Shown here in pieces: positions 5,634-14,094 of a DNA stretch of 25,626 bases (its first letter is position 1; each line of letters opens with the position of its first letter). The DNA lies in contig JBGTLU010000045.1 in the NCBI GenBank assembly GCA_041743935.1, positions 1 through 25,626 on the forward strand, written 5' to 3'. The notes below the pieces were generated by a model. The model worked only from the letters and a program-made list of their open reading frames with translations, had not been told where the DNA came from and did not search any database. The stretch comes from JBGTLU01 sp041743935 (lineage in GTDB: Bacteria > Bacteroidota > Bacteroidia > Sphingobacteriales > Sphingobacteriaceae). A program made the position numbers and the translations under genes.

Positions 5634-8258
5634 ATGAGAAAGTTTTTGCTGTTTTTATTGCTCTATGTTCCACTAAACGCATTTACGCAGGTAACAGATG
5701 ATTTTAGCGATGGAGATTTTACCAATAACCCAACCTGGACGGGCGATGTAAACGAATGGCGTGTAAATGAAGCTTTCCAATTACAGTCTGTTTTATCTGC
5801 AACCGGAAAAACAACACGTTTAGTTACACAAAGTAATTTTGCCGGAAATTCGGTTTGGGAATTCTACATAAAACTAAATTTCGATCCATCGGCAGCCAAT
5901 CAATTACGCATTTATTTGATGTCGGATAATGCCGATTTAGGTGGACCATTAAATGGTTATTTCGTACAAATAGGCGAAGCAGGAAATACCGATTCGTATA
6001 ATTTATTCAGACAAAGCGGTACAACCGTTACTAGAATTATTGATGGTCCGCAAAAAACCAGACCCGATGTAAATGTAGCAGAAGCCCGAATACGGGTTAC
6101 TAGAGATAGCAATGGAAATTGGGAACTTTTAACCGACATAAACGGAGGGACTAATTTCGTGAGTGAGGGATTAGTAAACGATAATAGTATACAATCTTCT
6201 TCTTTTTTTGGTTTGCGAGCCACCTACACTGCAACCCGTTCCGATCAGTTTTTCTTTGATGATTTATCCATCAATTTTCTGGTAGCAGATACAACACCGC
6301 CAACTATTGTAAGTACTACTGCTATAAATCCTACCACTATTGAAGTACTATTTAATGAACCATTAAAACAATCTAATGCAGAAAACACGTCAAATTACGT
6401 TATAAACAAAGGAATTGGCTCTCCATCTACAGCTGTATTAGACCAAGCAAGTAAATCTAAAGTTATTCTCACCTTAGCAAATTCACTTCAGGCAGATTCT
6501 TATACCATTACAATAAATAACATAGAAGATATTGCAGGCAATGTTATCAACCCAAATAGCACAAGCAATTTCAGTTTTGTACCTCCGTTTACCGCTAAAT
6601 TCGGAGACGTAAGAATAACCGAAATCTTTGCCGACCCCACACCTAGAGTAGATTTACCCGAAGTAGAGTTTTTAGAAATTTATAATAATACCAACGTTCC
6701 TATTAATTTGGGTGGATGGAAATATTCGGACCCATCCGCTACCTATACTTTTCCGGCAAATACCATCATAAATCCCGGAGAGTACATTATCCTTTGTCCA
6801 ACTAGCGCAGTAGCCCAGTTTGCTCCTTTTGGCCGAACTTTAGGTATATCTCCTTTCCCAACACTAAACAATGCCGGAGATAATTTGAGGTTGGTTGATA
6901 ATAATAATGTATTGATAGATGCCGTAAACTACACCGATGCATGGTACAAAGACAATGTAAAACGAAATGGTGGATGGAGTTTAGAATTAATAGATTTAAA
7001 CTCCGTTTGTTCCGGAATCACTAATTGGATAGCTAGTGTTGATCCCTTAGGAGGCACCCCGGGAAAACGAAATTCCGTTTTCAATTTAAATGCAAACGCC
7101 GGTCCTTTGCAAGTTTCTGGTGCCGTAGTAACCGGAATCCGAACCTTAGAAATTACGTATAACAAATCCATAGATAGTACTAATGCTGTACAGCCCAACA
7201 AATACACGGTAAACAATAATTTTGGCAATCCAGTTTCGGTAGTTGCCATTACACCTGATTTTACCAAAGTTATTTTAACCTTTGCAACCGATTTTGCGAG
7301 AGGCGTAAATTATACCGTTACCGTTTCTAACGTAACAGACTGCGCCGGACAATCCATAGGAAATCAAAATACAGCTAATTTTCTTTTGGGACAGATTTTG
7401 GCAGTAGGCGACATTCTCATTAGCGAAATTCTATTTAACCCACCTACCGGAGGTGTAGATTTTGTAGAAATTTATAATCACTCCAACAAAATAATAGACC
7501 TTAGAGATTTACAAATTGGCAGAATAGCCAATATCCAACAAAGTAATACTATAGAATTAATTAGGGTGATAACTAACACGCCAAGATTTATGCAACCAGG
7601 CGAATACATCGTGTTATCTGGCAATCCGGATTTGGTAAAACAATTCTACACCACAACTAATCCGAACGGATTTATACAAGTAGTTGGCACTTTTCCGGGT
7701 TTCAATAACGACCAAGGCACTCCAGTAATATTGAGTGGCAATACCGTAATCGATCAATTTTCTTATACCGAAAAAATGCATTTGGCATTATTACGTGATG
7801 TAAAAGGAGTATCCTTAGAACGAAGCAGTTTTAAACGTCCGGCAAATGAACCAGGTAATTTCCGCTCGGCAGCTTCTACCGTTGGTTTTGCAACTCCTGG
7901 TTATAAAAATTCACAATTTTTGGAAGATGTTGAGTTGGGGTCGGAGGTTACTTTACCGATACAAGTTTTCAGCCCTAATAATGATGGGATAGATGATGTT
8001 TTACAAATCAATTTCAAATTTGATCAGCCCGATTTAATTGCCAACGTAACCATACTAAATGATAGAGGAATTGTAGTAAAACGATTAGTTAGAAACCAAC
8101 CCATCGGTTTAGAAGGTACGTTAATTTGGGATGGCACTACAGATTCTAATTCTGCTGCACTAACTGGCATTCATTTTATTTATTTCGAGATTTTTGGTTT
8201 GGATGGCACTGTAAAGAAATTCAGAAAAACTTGTGTGGTTGCGGCTGGTAATTTTTAA
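5634..8258 (+). CDS. Secreted lamin-tail-domain protein with Ig-like repeats and CHU_C-like C-terminus
   Basis: An 874-aa extracellular protein. Residues 1-19 form a signal peptide ending near AFTQ. Then come a beta-rich N-terminal region (about 20-215), a Big_5/SbsA-like Ig domain starting at DTTPPTIVS (about 217-315), a lamin-tail domain beginning VRITEIFADP (about 321-460), a second Ig-like unit (about 490-582), a second lamin-tail domain beginning ILISEILFNP (about 590-757), and a C-terminal domain with SPNNDGIDD (about 776-874). That last motif is typical of gliding-motility-associated / CHU_C domains, which are exported and anchored by the type IX system in Bacteroidota. The role is unknown; surface adhesion or scaffolding fits. 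It stands alone, between the asd promoter and a strong terminator. Confidence 0.85.
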   Translation: MRKFLLFLLLYVPLNAFTQVTDDFSDGDFTNNPTWTGDVNEWRVNEAFQLQSVLSATGKTTRLVTQSNFAGNSVWEFYIKLNFDPSAANQLRIYLMSDNADLGGPLNGYFVQIGEAGNTDSYNLFRQSGTTVTRIIDGPQKTRPDVNVAEARIRVTRDSNGNWELLTDINGGTNFVSEGLVNDNSIQSSSFFGLRATYTATRSDQFFFDDLSINFLVADTTPPTIVSTTAINPTTIEVLFNEPLKQSNAENTSNYVINKGIGSPSTAVLDQASKSKVILTLANSLQADSYTITINNIEDIAGNVINPNSTSNFSFVPPFTAKFGDVRITEIFADPTPRVDLPEVEFLEIYNNTNVPINLGGWKYSDPSATYTFPANTIINPGEYIILCPTSAVAQFAPFGRTLGISPFPTLNNAGDNLRLVDNNNVLIDAVNYTDAWYKDNVKRNGGWSLELIDLNSVCSGITNWIASVDPLGGTPGKRNSVFNLNANAGPLQVSGAVVTGIRTLEITYNKSIDSTNAVQPNKYTVNNNFGNPVSVVAITPDFTKVILTFATDFARGVNYTVTVSNVTDCAGQSIGNQNTANFLLGQILAVGDILISEILFNPPTGGVDFVEIYNHSNKIIDLRDLQIGRIANIQQSNTIELIRVITNTPRFMQPGEYIVLSGNPDLVKQFYTTTNPNGFIQVVGTFPGFNNDQGTPVILSGNTVIDQFSYTEKMHLALLRDVKGVSLERSSFKRPANEPGNFRSAASTVGFATPGYKNSQFLEDVELGSEVTLPIQVFSPNNDGIDDVLQINFKFDQPDLIANVTILNDRGIVVKRLVRNQPIGLEGTLIWDGTTDSNSAALTGIHFIYFEIFGLDGTVKKFRKTCVVAAGNF

Positions 8259-8273
8259 TCAGAAATAGGCACT

Positions 8274-8318
8274 AAAGCGAATCGGGGGGATGTTTTACAC
8301 ATCCCCCCGATTCGCTTT
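8274..8318. terminator. Bidirectional intrinsic terminator, perfect 20-bp stem
   Basis: Arms at 8274-8293 and 8299-8318 are exact reverse complements (20 bp, with a six-G/six-C core) around a 5-nt loop. The plus strand ends in TTTTT at 8316-8320; the minus strand has a shorter T run at the other end. It lies between the convergent lamin-tail gene (ends 8258) and katG (stop at 8335), so it probably terminates both. Confidence 0.93.
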
Positions 8319-8334
8319 TTACCGTGTGATTAGG

Positions 8335-10587
8335 TTATACTAACTCAAAACGGTCTAAATTCATCACTTTGTTCCAAGTTGCAACAAAGTCTTGCACGAA
8401 TTTTTCGTTTGAATCAGAGCAGGCATATACTTCTGCAATAGCACGAAGCTCTGTATTGGAACCAAAAATTAAATCTACTCTGGTTCCGGTCCATTTTACT
8501 TCACCGGTTTTGCGATCACGTCCTTCAAATACATCTTCTGAGCCCGAAATTCCTTTCCAAGTTGTACCTAAATCCAACAAGTTAACAAAGAAATCGTTGC
8601 TTAGGGTTTCGGCACGTTGGGTAAATACCCCGTTTTTAGATCCATCAAAATTTGCGTTTAATACCCTCAATCCTCCAACCAAAACCGTCATTTCTGGAGC
8701 GCTAAGCGTTAATAATTGCGCTTTGTCTACCAATAATTCTTCGGCAGAAACGGTGTATTTCTTTTTCAAATAATTTCTGAATCCATCTGCCTGAGGCTCT
8801 AAAACTGCAAAAGACTCTACATCTGTTTGCTCTTGGGTAGCATCGGTACGTCCGGGAGTAAATGGAACTTTGGTGTTGAATCCGGCATTACTTGCTGCTT
8901 TCTCTATACCTGCACATCCACCCAAAACAATTAAATCTGCTAAAGAAATCTGTTTACCATCACTTTGTTTTGCATTAAATTCCTCTCTAATTTTTTCGAG
9001 CGTGCCTAAAACTTTATTTAATCGTGTAGGATTATTTACCTCCCAATTTCTTTGTGGCGCTAAACGGATGCGTGCTCCATTTGCTCCTCCACGCTTATCA
9101 GAACCACGGAAAGTGGAAGCAGATGCCCATGCCGTGGAAACTAATTCCGATACGCTTAAACCAGAGGATAATATAGTTGCTTTTAATGCTTCAATGTCGG
9201 TAGTATCTACTAATTTATGCGTTACTGCCGGAACAGGATCTTGCCATATTAAGTCTTCGGCAGGAACTTCTGGTCCTAGGTAACGAACTTTAGGTCCCAT
9301 ATCGCGGTGGGTTAATTTAAACCAAGCACGGGCAAAAGCATCGTTAAATTCGGCCGGGTTTTCTAAGAAACGTCTGGATATTTTTTCATAAATAGGATCA
9401 ACCCTTAAAGACATATCGGTAACCAACATAAACGGTTGGTGAGTTTTTGTTGAATCATGTGCATCTGGCACTAAACCGGCACCTGCATTGCCCACCGGTT
9501 TATATTGGTGTGCCCCCGCCGGACTTTTGGTTAATTCCCATTCGTAACCAAATAAATTCTCGAAATAATTATTACTCCATTTGGTTGGCGTGGTAGTCCA
9601 GGCACCTTCTAAACCGCTAGTAATGGTATCTCCGGCATTTCCGGTTCCATAGGTGTTTTTCCAACCCATGCTTTGCTCTTCTATGCTGGCTCCAGCTGGT
9701 TCAACCCCAACGTATTTACCCGGATCTGCAGCACCATGTGTTTTACCCAAAGTGTGTCCGCCTGCAATTAAGGCAACGGTCTCTTCATCGTTCATAGCCA
9801 TACGGGCAAACGTTTCGCGGATATCTCGAGCTGCTAATAGCGGATCGGGGTTTCCGTTAGGCCCTTCCGGATTCACGTAAATTAATCCCATTTGTACTGC
9901 TGCAAGAGGTTGCTCTAATTCTCTATCAGCAGTGTATCGCTTATCCCCTAACCATTCATTTTCCGAACCCCAATAAATATCTTCTTCGGGTTCCCAAACA
10001 TCTTCTCTTCCTCCAGCAAAACCAAAAGTTTCAAATCCAGCCGATTCTAAAGCACAATTACCTGCTAAAACCATCAAATCTGCCCACGAAATTTTCTTTC
10101 CGTATTTCTTTTTAATAGGCCATAAAAGCAAACGTGCTTTATCTAAGTTAGCATTATCGGGCCAGCTATTAAGCGGCGCAAAACGGTGTGAACCAGAACC
10201 TGCACCACCACGTCCATCGGCTATGCGATACGTGCCGGCACTATGCCATGCTAATCGGATGAATAATCCGGCATAAGTTCCGTAATCTGCAGGCCACCAA
10301 TCTTGCGAAGTGGTTAGCACTTCCATCAAATCTTTCTTTAATGCTGCTAAGTCTAAAGATTTAAATTCCTTGGCATAATCAAAACGATCTCCCATAGGGT
10401 TAGAAAGCAATGAATGCTGACGTAAAATATTTAATTTAAGTTGGTTTGGCCACCAGTCTCTGTTTACCGGACCCGAACCTGCTCCATGCTTTGCAGGTGT
10501 ACCTGTGCTTGCACCATGATTGAATGGGCACTTACTTTCTGCATTTACATTGTAAGATGTTTTGCTTGGATGATTTTGATTTTCCAT
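8335..10587 (-). CDS. katG: Bifunctional catalase-peroxidase KatG
   Basis: KatG is a haem enzyme that disproportionates H2O2 and also has peroxidase activity. The 750-aa product has the usual two-domain length. The distal-site triad R111, W114, H115 is in FIRLAWHSAG; the Met-Tyr-Trp adduct residues specific to KatG are W114, Y237 (GLIYVNPEGP) and M263 (ARMAMND); the proximal haem ligand is H278 in AGGHTLGKTHG. Spacing matches the Mycobacterium tuberculosis enzyme (W107, Y229, M255, H270) with a constant offset from the tyrosine onward. No signal peptide is seen, so it is cytoplasmic. It is divergent from oxyR across 130 bp, the classical arrangement for OxyR-activated peroxide defence. Confidence 0.98.
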   Translation of the reverse strand: MENQNHPSKTSYNVNAESKCPFNHGASTGTPAKHGAGSGPVNRDWWPNQLKLNILRQHSLLSNPMGDRFDYAKEFKSLDLAALKKDLMEVLTTSQDWWPADYGTYAGLFIRLAWHSAGTYRIADGRGGAGSGSHRFAPLNSWPDNANLDKARLLLWPIKKKYGKKISWADLMVLAGNCALESAGFETFGFAGGREDVWEPEEDIYWGSENEWLGDKRYTADRELEQPLAAVQMGLIYVNPEGPNGNPDPLLAARDIRETFARMAMNDEETVALIAGGHTLGKTHGAADPGKYVGVEPAGASIEEQSMGWKNTYGTGNAGDTITSGLEGAWTTTPTKWSNNYFENLFGYEWELTKSPAGAHQYKPVGNAGAGLVPDAHDSTKTHQPFMLVTDMSLRVDPIYEKISRRFLENPAEFNDAFARAWFKLTHRDMGPKVRYLGPEVPAEDLIWQDPVPAVTHKLVDTTDIEALKATILSSGLSVSELVSTAWASASTFRGSDKRGGANGARIRLAPQRNWEVNNPTRLNKVLGTLEKIREEFNAKQSDGKQISLADLIVLGGCAGIEKAASNAGFNTKVPFTPGRTDATQEQTDVESFAVLEPQADGFRNYLKKKYTVSAEELLVDKAQLLTLSAPEMTVLVGGLRVLNANFDGSKNGVFTQRAETLSNDFFVNLLDLGTTWKGISGSEDVFEGRDRKTGEVKWTGTRVDLIFGSNTELRAIAEVYACSDSNEKFVQDFVATWNKVMNLDRFELV

Positions 10588-10652
10588 ATAATTCTAATTT
10601 ATAATTGCTTATGTTTTTTTGTTAATAAACTTCTTATTGAAAACGATTTGTT

Positions 10653-10684
10653 CAATATTACGATTGTTAGGATAATAAATCAAA
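10653..10684 (-). promoter_or_regulatory. Candidate katG promoter
   Basis: Read on the minus strand, TTTG (plus 10681-10684) is followed after 20 nt by TAATATTG (plus 10653-10660), a 7-of-8 match to the Bacteroidota -7 element TAnnTTTG. The implied leader is about 60 nt. The -33 element falls inside the palindromic cluster at 10678-10702, a sensible place for an activator such as OxyR to contact polymerase. Confidence 0.45.
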
Positions 10685-10702
10685 TTGATTATATTTATAA
10701 TC
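10678..10702. promoter_or_regulatory. Overlapping palindromes, candidate OxyR operator
   Basis: Two inverted repeats overlap between katG and oxyR. At 10678-10690, arms AATCAA and TTGATT flank one base and contain the LysR-type T-N11-A pattern. At 10687-10702, 7-bp arms GATTATA and TATAATC flank two bases. LysR-family proteins bind such dyads in divergent promoters; binding by OxyR here is inferred. Confidence 0.5.
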
Positions 10703-10717
10703 TTATAGATTTTTACT

Positions 10718-11650
10718 ATGACAATTACCCAATTAGAATACATCGTAGCTTTAGATACTTACCGACATTTTGTACATGCTGCCGAAAAATGTTTTGTAAC
10801 ACAACCTACCTTAAGTATGCAAATCCAGAAATTGGAAGATGAACTCGGTGTAAAGCTATTCGATAGAACCAAACAACCGGTAATACCGACCGAAATTGGA
10901 ACAAGTATTTTAGCACAAGCAAGAATAGTATTGAGAGAAACAGAACGAATAAAACAACTTATTGACGATCAGATAGACTCATCGGTGGGTGAACTAAAAA
11001 TTGGTATTATACCAACATTAGCTCCTTATTTGTTGCCTACCTTGTACACATACATGCGGAGTAAATATCCCGACTTAATTTTAGTAGTAAAAGAAGCCAT
11101 TACAGAAGATTTAGTACACGAACTTAAAAATAACCGATTGGATTGTGCTATTGTAGTAACTCCACTAAACGAGGCTTCTATTAGAGAAGATGTATTATTC
11201 TATGAGGAGTTGTACGTGTATGTTTCGCAAAAAAATGCCTTGGCAAACAAAAAATTTGTATTAGCAAAAGAAATAAATCCGGAGCAATTATGGCTTTTGG
11301 AAGAAGGGCATTGTTTTCGTTCGCAAGTTTTAAATCTCTGTGAACTGCGTAAGAATACAGATGTGTATTTTAAATATGAGACCGGGAACTTAGAAACTCT
11401 AAGGCGCATGGTGGATAAAAGTGATGGCCTAACTATTTTACCAGAATTGGCGGTGATGGAAATAAATAAAGACCAAATGCCATTTGTGAAGCCTTTTCAC
11501 GCACCAAGACCGGCAAGAGAAGTGAGCCTTGTTACACACCGTGATCATATCAAAACAAAATTAATTAAGCTACTTAAAGATGAAATATTGAATACCATTC
11601 CCAAATCTATGCTTCAATTGAATAATAAAAAGAGAGTAGAAATAAATTAA
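10718..11650 (+). CDS. oxyR: Peroxide-sensing LysR-type regulator OxyR
   Basis: A 310-aa LysR-type transcription factor. The N-terminal winged helix-turn-helix spans about residues 1-60 (TQPTLSMQIQKLEDELGVKLFDR), followed by a linker helix and a periplasmic-binding-protein-like sensor domain from about residue 90. The two redox cysteines are C199 and C208 in LEEGHCFRSQVLNLCEL, at the same numbers and spacing as E. coli OxyR, where they form the H2O2-induced disulfide. This distinguishes it from the many LysR regulators without the pair. Its position, divergent from katG across palindromes, says that katG is its main target and that it may regulate itself. Confidence 0.96.
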   Translation: MTITQLEYIVALDTYRHFVHAAEKCFVTQPTLSMQIQKLEDELGVKLFDRTKQPVIPTEIGTSILAQARIVLRETERIKQLIDDQIDSSVGELKIGIIPTLAPYLLPTLYTYMRSKYPDLILVVKEAITEDLVHELKNNRLDCAIVVTPLNEASIREDVLFYEELYVYVSQKNALANKKFVLAKEINPEQLWLLEEGHCFRSQVLNLCELRKNTDVYFKYETGNLETLRRMVDKSDGLTILPELAVMEINKDQMPFVKPFHAPRPAREVSLVTHRDHIKTKLIKLLKDEILNTIPKSMLQLNNKKRVEIN

Positions 11651-11662
11651 GTGGAATTTAAA

Positions 11663-11693
11663 TTTGGAACTATTACATAAATAATTAACTTTG
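11663..11693 (+). promoter_or_regulatory. Promoter of the membrane protein / wHTH operon
   Basis: TTTG at 11663-11666 and TAACTTTG at 11686-11693 are separated by 19 nt, a full match to the Bacteroidota primary sigma consensus TTTG-N17-19-TAnnTTTG. The predicted transcript start is near 11700, about 23 nt before the ATG at 11723. The last six bases of the -7 element are also the left arm of the palindrome that follows. Confidence 0.72.
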
Positions 11694-11710
11694 TATTTCA
11701 AAGTACTTTT
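11688..11710 (+). promoter_or_regulatory. Palindromic operator, copy 1 of an exact 23-bp repeat
   Basis: The arms ACTTTG (11688-11693) and CAAAGT (11699-11704) flank TATTT, and a second nested palindrome AAAGTACTTT follows at 11700-11709. The same 23 bases recur at 12674-12696. It covers the end of the -7 element and the predicted transcript start, the position of a repressor site. The product of the second gene, a winged-helix protein, is the natural candidate to bind it. Confidence 0.7.
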
Positions 11711-11722
11711 TAATCATAATAA

Positions 11723-12361
11723 ATGAACAATCCACAAGAACAGTTAGAAAATCTAAAGGAGATACGTTCTATTTTAGAACGCTCCTCTCGCTTTATATCA
11801 CTGAGCGGTCTCATTGGAATAGTGGTAGGTATTATCGCAATTTTTGGGGTTATAGGTGCCTACTTATATTTGGGTATAGGTGTTACTCAGCCCGGTTATT
11901 ATAATTTGGCTTTAACAGAAAATGGTGATTTAAACCGCTCGGTATTTATCTTTTTAGTTTCGATATTTATTCTAGTGTTATTGGTTTCGTTGTTCGCAGC
12001 AAGTTTTCTAACCATTAAAAAAGCCAAAGAGCAAAACGAACCCATTTGGGATACAGCTGCAAAACGTTTAGTTATAAATTTGCTGGTACCATTAGCTACA
12101 GGAGGTATTTTTTGCATTATATTACTTTATCACGGTTATGTAGCATTAGTTGCGCCAACCACTTTAATTTTTTATGGATTAGGATTAGTAAACGCCAGTA
12201 AATACACCATATCAGATATCCGAAATTTAGGTATATGGCAATTATGCATTGGCCTGGTATCTTCCTTCTTTTTAGACTATGGATTACTCTTTTGGGCCTT
12301 GGGTTTTGGTTTAATACATATCGTTTACGGTGTTATTCTATATCTTAAATACGACAAGTGA
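11723..12361 (+). CDS. Uncharacterised multi-pass membrane protein co-encoded with a wHTH regulator
   Basis: A 212-aa protein I cannot assign to a named functional family. A polar N-terminus with an NPQEQLENLKEIRSILERSS helix (2-22) is followed by about six hydrophobic segments: roughly 24-50, 72-97, a pair between 115 and 155, and a pair between 168 and 208. There is no signal peptide and no obvious catalytic motif. Start ATG 11723 lies about 23 nt from the predicted transcript start. Its TGA overlaps the GTG start of the regulator gene by 4 bp, so the two are almost certainly co-translated. The pairing suggests a membrane protein whose level is set by the regulator. Confidence 0.8.
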   Translation: MNNPQEQLENLKEIRSILERSSRFISLSGLIGIVVGIIAIFGVIGAYLYLGIGVTQPGYYNLALTENGDLNRSVFIFLVSIFILVLLVSLFAASFLTIKKAKEQNEPIWDTAAKRLVINLLVPLATGGIFCIILLYHGYVALVAPTTLIFYGLGLVNASKYTISDIRNLGIWQLCIGLVSSFFLDYGLLFWALGFGLIHIVYGVILYLKYDK

Positions 12362-12657
12362 AAAATTACATTGCTGACTTAAATAAGGCTTTTGAAAGTA
12401 GAGTACGACTTGGTATTATGTCGGTACTGATGGTAAACAATAGCGTAGATTTTAGTACGTTAAAAGACCTTTTAGAAATTACAGATGGCAACCTTGCAAG
12501 TCATATAAATTCTCTTGAAAAAGAAAAATACATACAGATAAAGAAGCAGTTCATGGGCAAAAAACCTAACACATCCTACGCCATTACACAAACTGGCAAA
12601 AAAGCCTTCATTGAACATTTAAATGCTCTTGAAAAACTAATTAATAATACAAACTAA
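12358..12657 (+). CDS. Winged-helix transcriptional regulator (MarR/ArsR-like, PF13601 type)
   Basis: A 99-aa single-domain DNA-binding protein. It matches the winged-helix family with the signature LNKAFESRVRLGIMSVLMVN at the start, a recognition helix region around ITDGNLASHINSLEKEKYI (39-58) and a wing with KKQFMGKKPNTSYAITQTGKKAF (60-82). No ligand-binding or metal-binding domain is attached. The start is GTG, overlapping the upstream TGA as GTGA. The two 23-bp palindromic elements before the first and third genes of the cluster suggest that this protein represses both transcripts, including its own; that is inference from position. What relieves the repression cannot be seen. Confidence 0.85.
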   Translation: MKNYIADLNKAFESRVRLGIMSVLMVNNSVDFSTLKDLLEITDGNLASHINSLEKEKYIQIKKQFMGKKPNTSYAITQTGKKAFIEHLNALEKLINNTN

Positions 12658-12673
12658 ATTTTTTTACTTACTT

Positions 12674-12696
12674 ACTTTGTATTTCAAAGTACTTTT
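12674..12696 (+). promoter_or_regulatory. Palindromic operator, copy 2 of an exact 23-bp repeat
   Basis: Identical over 23 bases to 11688-11710: arms ACTTTG (12674-12679) and CAAAGT (12685-12690) around TATTT, then the nested AAAGTACTTT (12686-12695). The overlapping -7-like element TTACTTTG (12672-12679) matches TAnnTTTG at 7 of 8 and lacks a clear -33 TTTG. It gives the DUF4153 gene its own regulated promoter or an internal operator, 14 nt before the ATG at 12710. Confidence 0.68.
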
Positions 12697-12709
12697 AAAA
12701 AACAAAACA

Positions 12710-13999
12710 ATGAAAAAGAACGAAAAAACGAACCCTAATCCAGAGGTAAGTGAAATGAAAGATGCCATTTTGCTACAATTACAAGAACCCCAAGCATTGG
12801 AAAAATTGTATCAATCCAATAAATCCATTTTTAAAAAATCTTTTCATCTTCTTTATCCCGAAATTAAGGAGAACGCCATTGCTGCATTCTGGCTAGCCCG
12901 TATTCAGAATGAAAAAGCGGATATTTCATGGGGGAGTACAAAAGATATCCTATTCCTGGTAATTGCCATTTTTTTGGCTGGATTGCTTGTAAAAATTCCG
13001 GAATGGATGGGATTAGAAACTGATTATTTTCTGCAAAGAAACATTGCCTTTGTCATTTTACCTTTTGTGGCGGCATACTTAGCATGGAAAGAGAAAATAA
13101 AAACTTCTTATGCATTGGTTGCTGTAGCTCTATTTCTATTTTCTGCTATCTACATTAATTATTTGCCAACCAATGAAAACAGCGACACCCTTTTGTTAGC
13201 ATGCATACATCTTCCTTTATTTTTATGGGCAATCGCCGGATTTATGTTTGTGGGTAACCAATTCAATGATTACAAAAAGCGTATATCATTTTTACGTTTT
13301 AATGGCGATTTGTTAGTTATGATTGCAATTATTGCTGCCTGTGGAGCATTACTAATTGCTGTTACTTTCGGATTATTTGAGCTAATTGAAATTAATATTC
13401 AGACGGCATTAAATCACTATATTTTAGTTTGGGGATTACCTGCCATACCTATTGTAGGAACATTTTTAGTAAGAACAAACCCACAACTAGTAAACAAGAT
13501 ATCGCCCATTATTGCCAAAATATTTACGCCTTTGGTATTGGTAACACTAGTTATTTATTTGTTTGCAATTGTTTATACTGGTAAAGATCCATACAACGAC
13601 CGTAATTTTCTGTTGATTTTTAATGTTTTGCTTATCGGAGTGATGGCAATTATATTGTTCTCAGTGGCAGAAAACAGCAAAAATGTTGCAAATAAAATCG
13701 GCACATTGTTACTTTTTTGTCTGGCATTAGTAACTATAATACTTAACGGTATTGCATTATCTGCCATCATTTTCAGAATTACAGAATGGGGAATAACCCC
13801 TAATAGATTGGCAGTTTTAGGCGCTAATTTATTGATATTAACTAATTTATTGATAGTGTCATATCAACTTTTAAAATCAATAAAAAATACAAATCGGATA
13901 GAAAATGTAGAGAAAAGCATTGCCTCATTTATTCCTTTTTATGTGATATGGGCTGTAGTAGTAACTTTTGTTTTTCCTTTAATATTTAATTTTAGATGA
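12710..13999 (+). CDS. DUF4153-like multi-pass membrane protein
   Basis: A 429-aa integral membrane protein with a charged cytoplasmic N-terminus of about 80 residues and then around ten to twelve hydrophobic segments to the end (FPLIFNFR). The layout and stretches such as NRNFLLIFNVLLIGVMAIILFSVAE resemble the DUF4153 family, which has no known function. I chose the ATG at 12710 (MKKNEKTNPN). The reading frame is open to a TTG at 12677, but that lies inside the palindromic operator. It follows the regulator gene by 52 bp and has its own copy of the 23-bp element, so it probably belongs to the same regulon. Confidence 0.75.
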   Translation: MKKNEKTNPNPEVSEMKDAILLQLQEPQALEKLYQSNKSIFKKSFHLLYPEIKENAIAAFWLARIQNEKADISWGSTKDILFLVIAIFLAGLLVKIPEWMGLETDYFLQRNIAFVILPFVAAYLAWKEKIKTSYALVAVALFLFSAIYINYLPTNENSDTLLLACIHLPLFLWAIAGFMFVGNQFNDYKKRISFLRFNGDLLVMIAIIAACGALLIAVTFGLFELIEINIQTALNHYILVWGLPAIPIVGTFLVRTNPQLVNKISPIIAKIFTPLVLVTLVIYLFAIVYTGKDPYNDRNFLLIFNVLLIGVMAIILFSVAENSKNVANKIGTLLLFCLALVTIILNGIALSAIIFRITEWGITPNRLAVLGANLLILTNLLIVSYQLLKSIKNTNRIENVEKSIASFIPFYVIWAVVVTFVFPLIFNFR

Positions 14000-14026
14000 A
14001 TCACTGCATTCGAATTTTATAAATAT

Positions 14027-14074
14027 TCTAGTCATATACTAGACAAATCATGCAATCAGAAAACCATTACTTTG
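14027..14074 (+). promoter_or_regulatory. Inverted repeat and -7-like element before msrA
   Basis: A perfect 6-bp inverted repeat, TCTAGT (14027-14032) and ACTAGA (14038-14043), is not followed by a T run, so it is more like a protein-binding dyad than a terminator. TTACTTTG at 14067-14074 matches the Bacteroidota -7 consensus at 7 of 8 and would give a leader of about 14 nt to the ATG at 14095. No good -33 element is seen. Confidence 0.3.
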
Positions 14075-14094
14075 GTTTAAACGTTAATTATACT

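Noticed and set aside
8369..9880. Several plus-strand open frames of 75-137 codons inside katG.
   Set aside because: They are antisense shadows of katG, with compositionally odd proteins and no recognisable domains.
12677..12709. TTG start 11 codons upstream of the DUF4153 gene.
   Set aside because: These codons fall inside the duplicated palindromic operator; ATG 12710 is preferred.
14050..14094. ATG 15 codons upstream of the msrA signal peptide.
   Set aside because: It would bury the signal peptide behind an unrelated polar stretch and include a -7-like element; ATG 14095 gives a normal lipoprotein signal.
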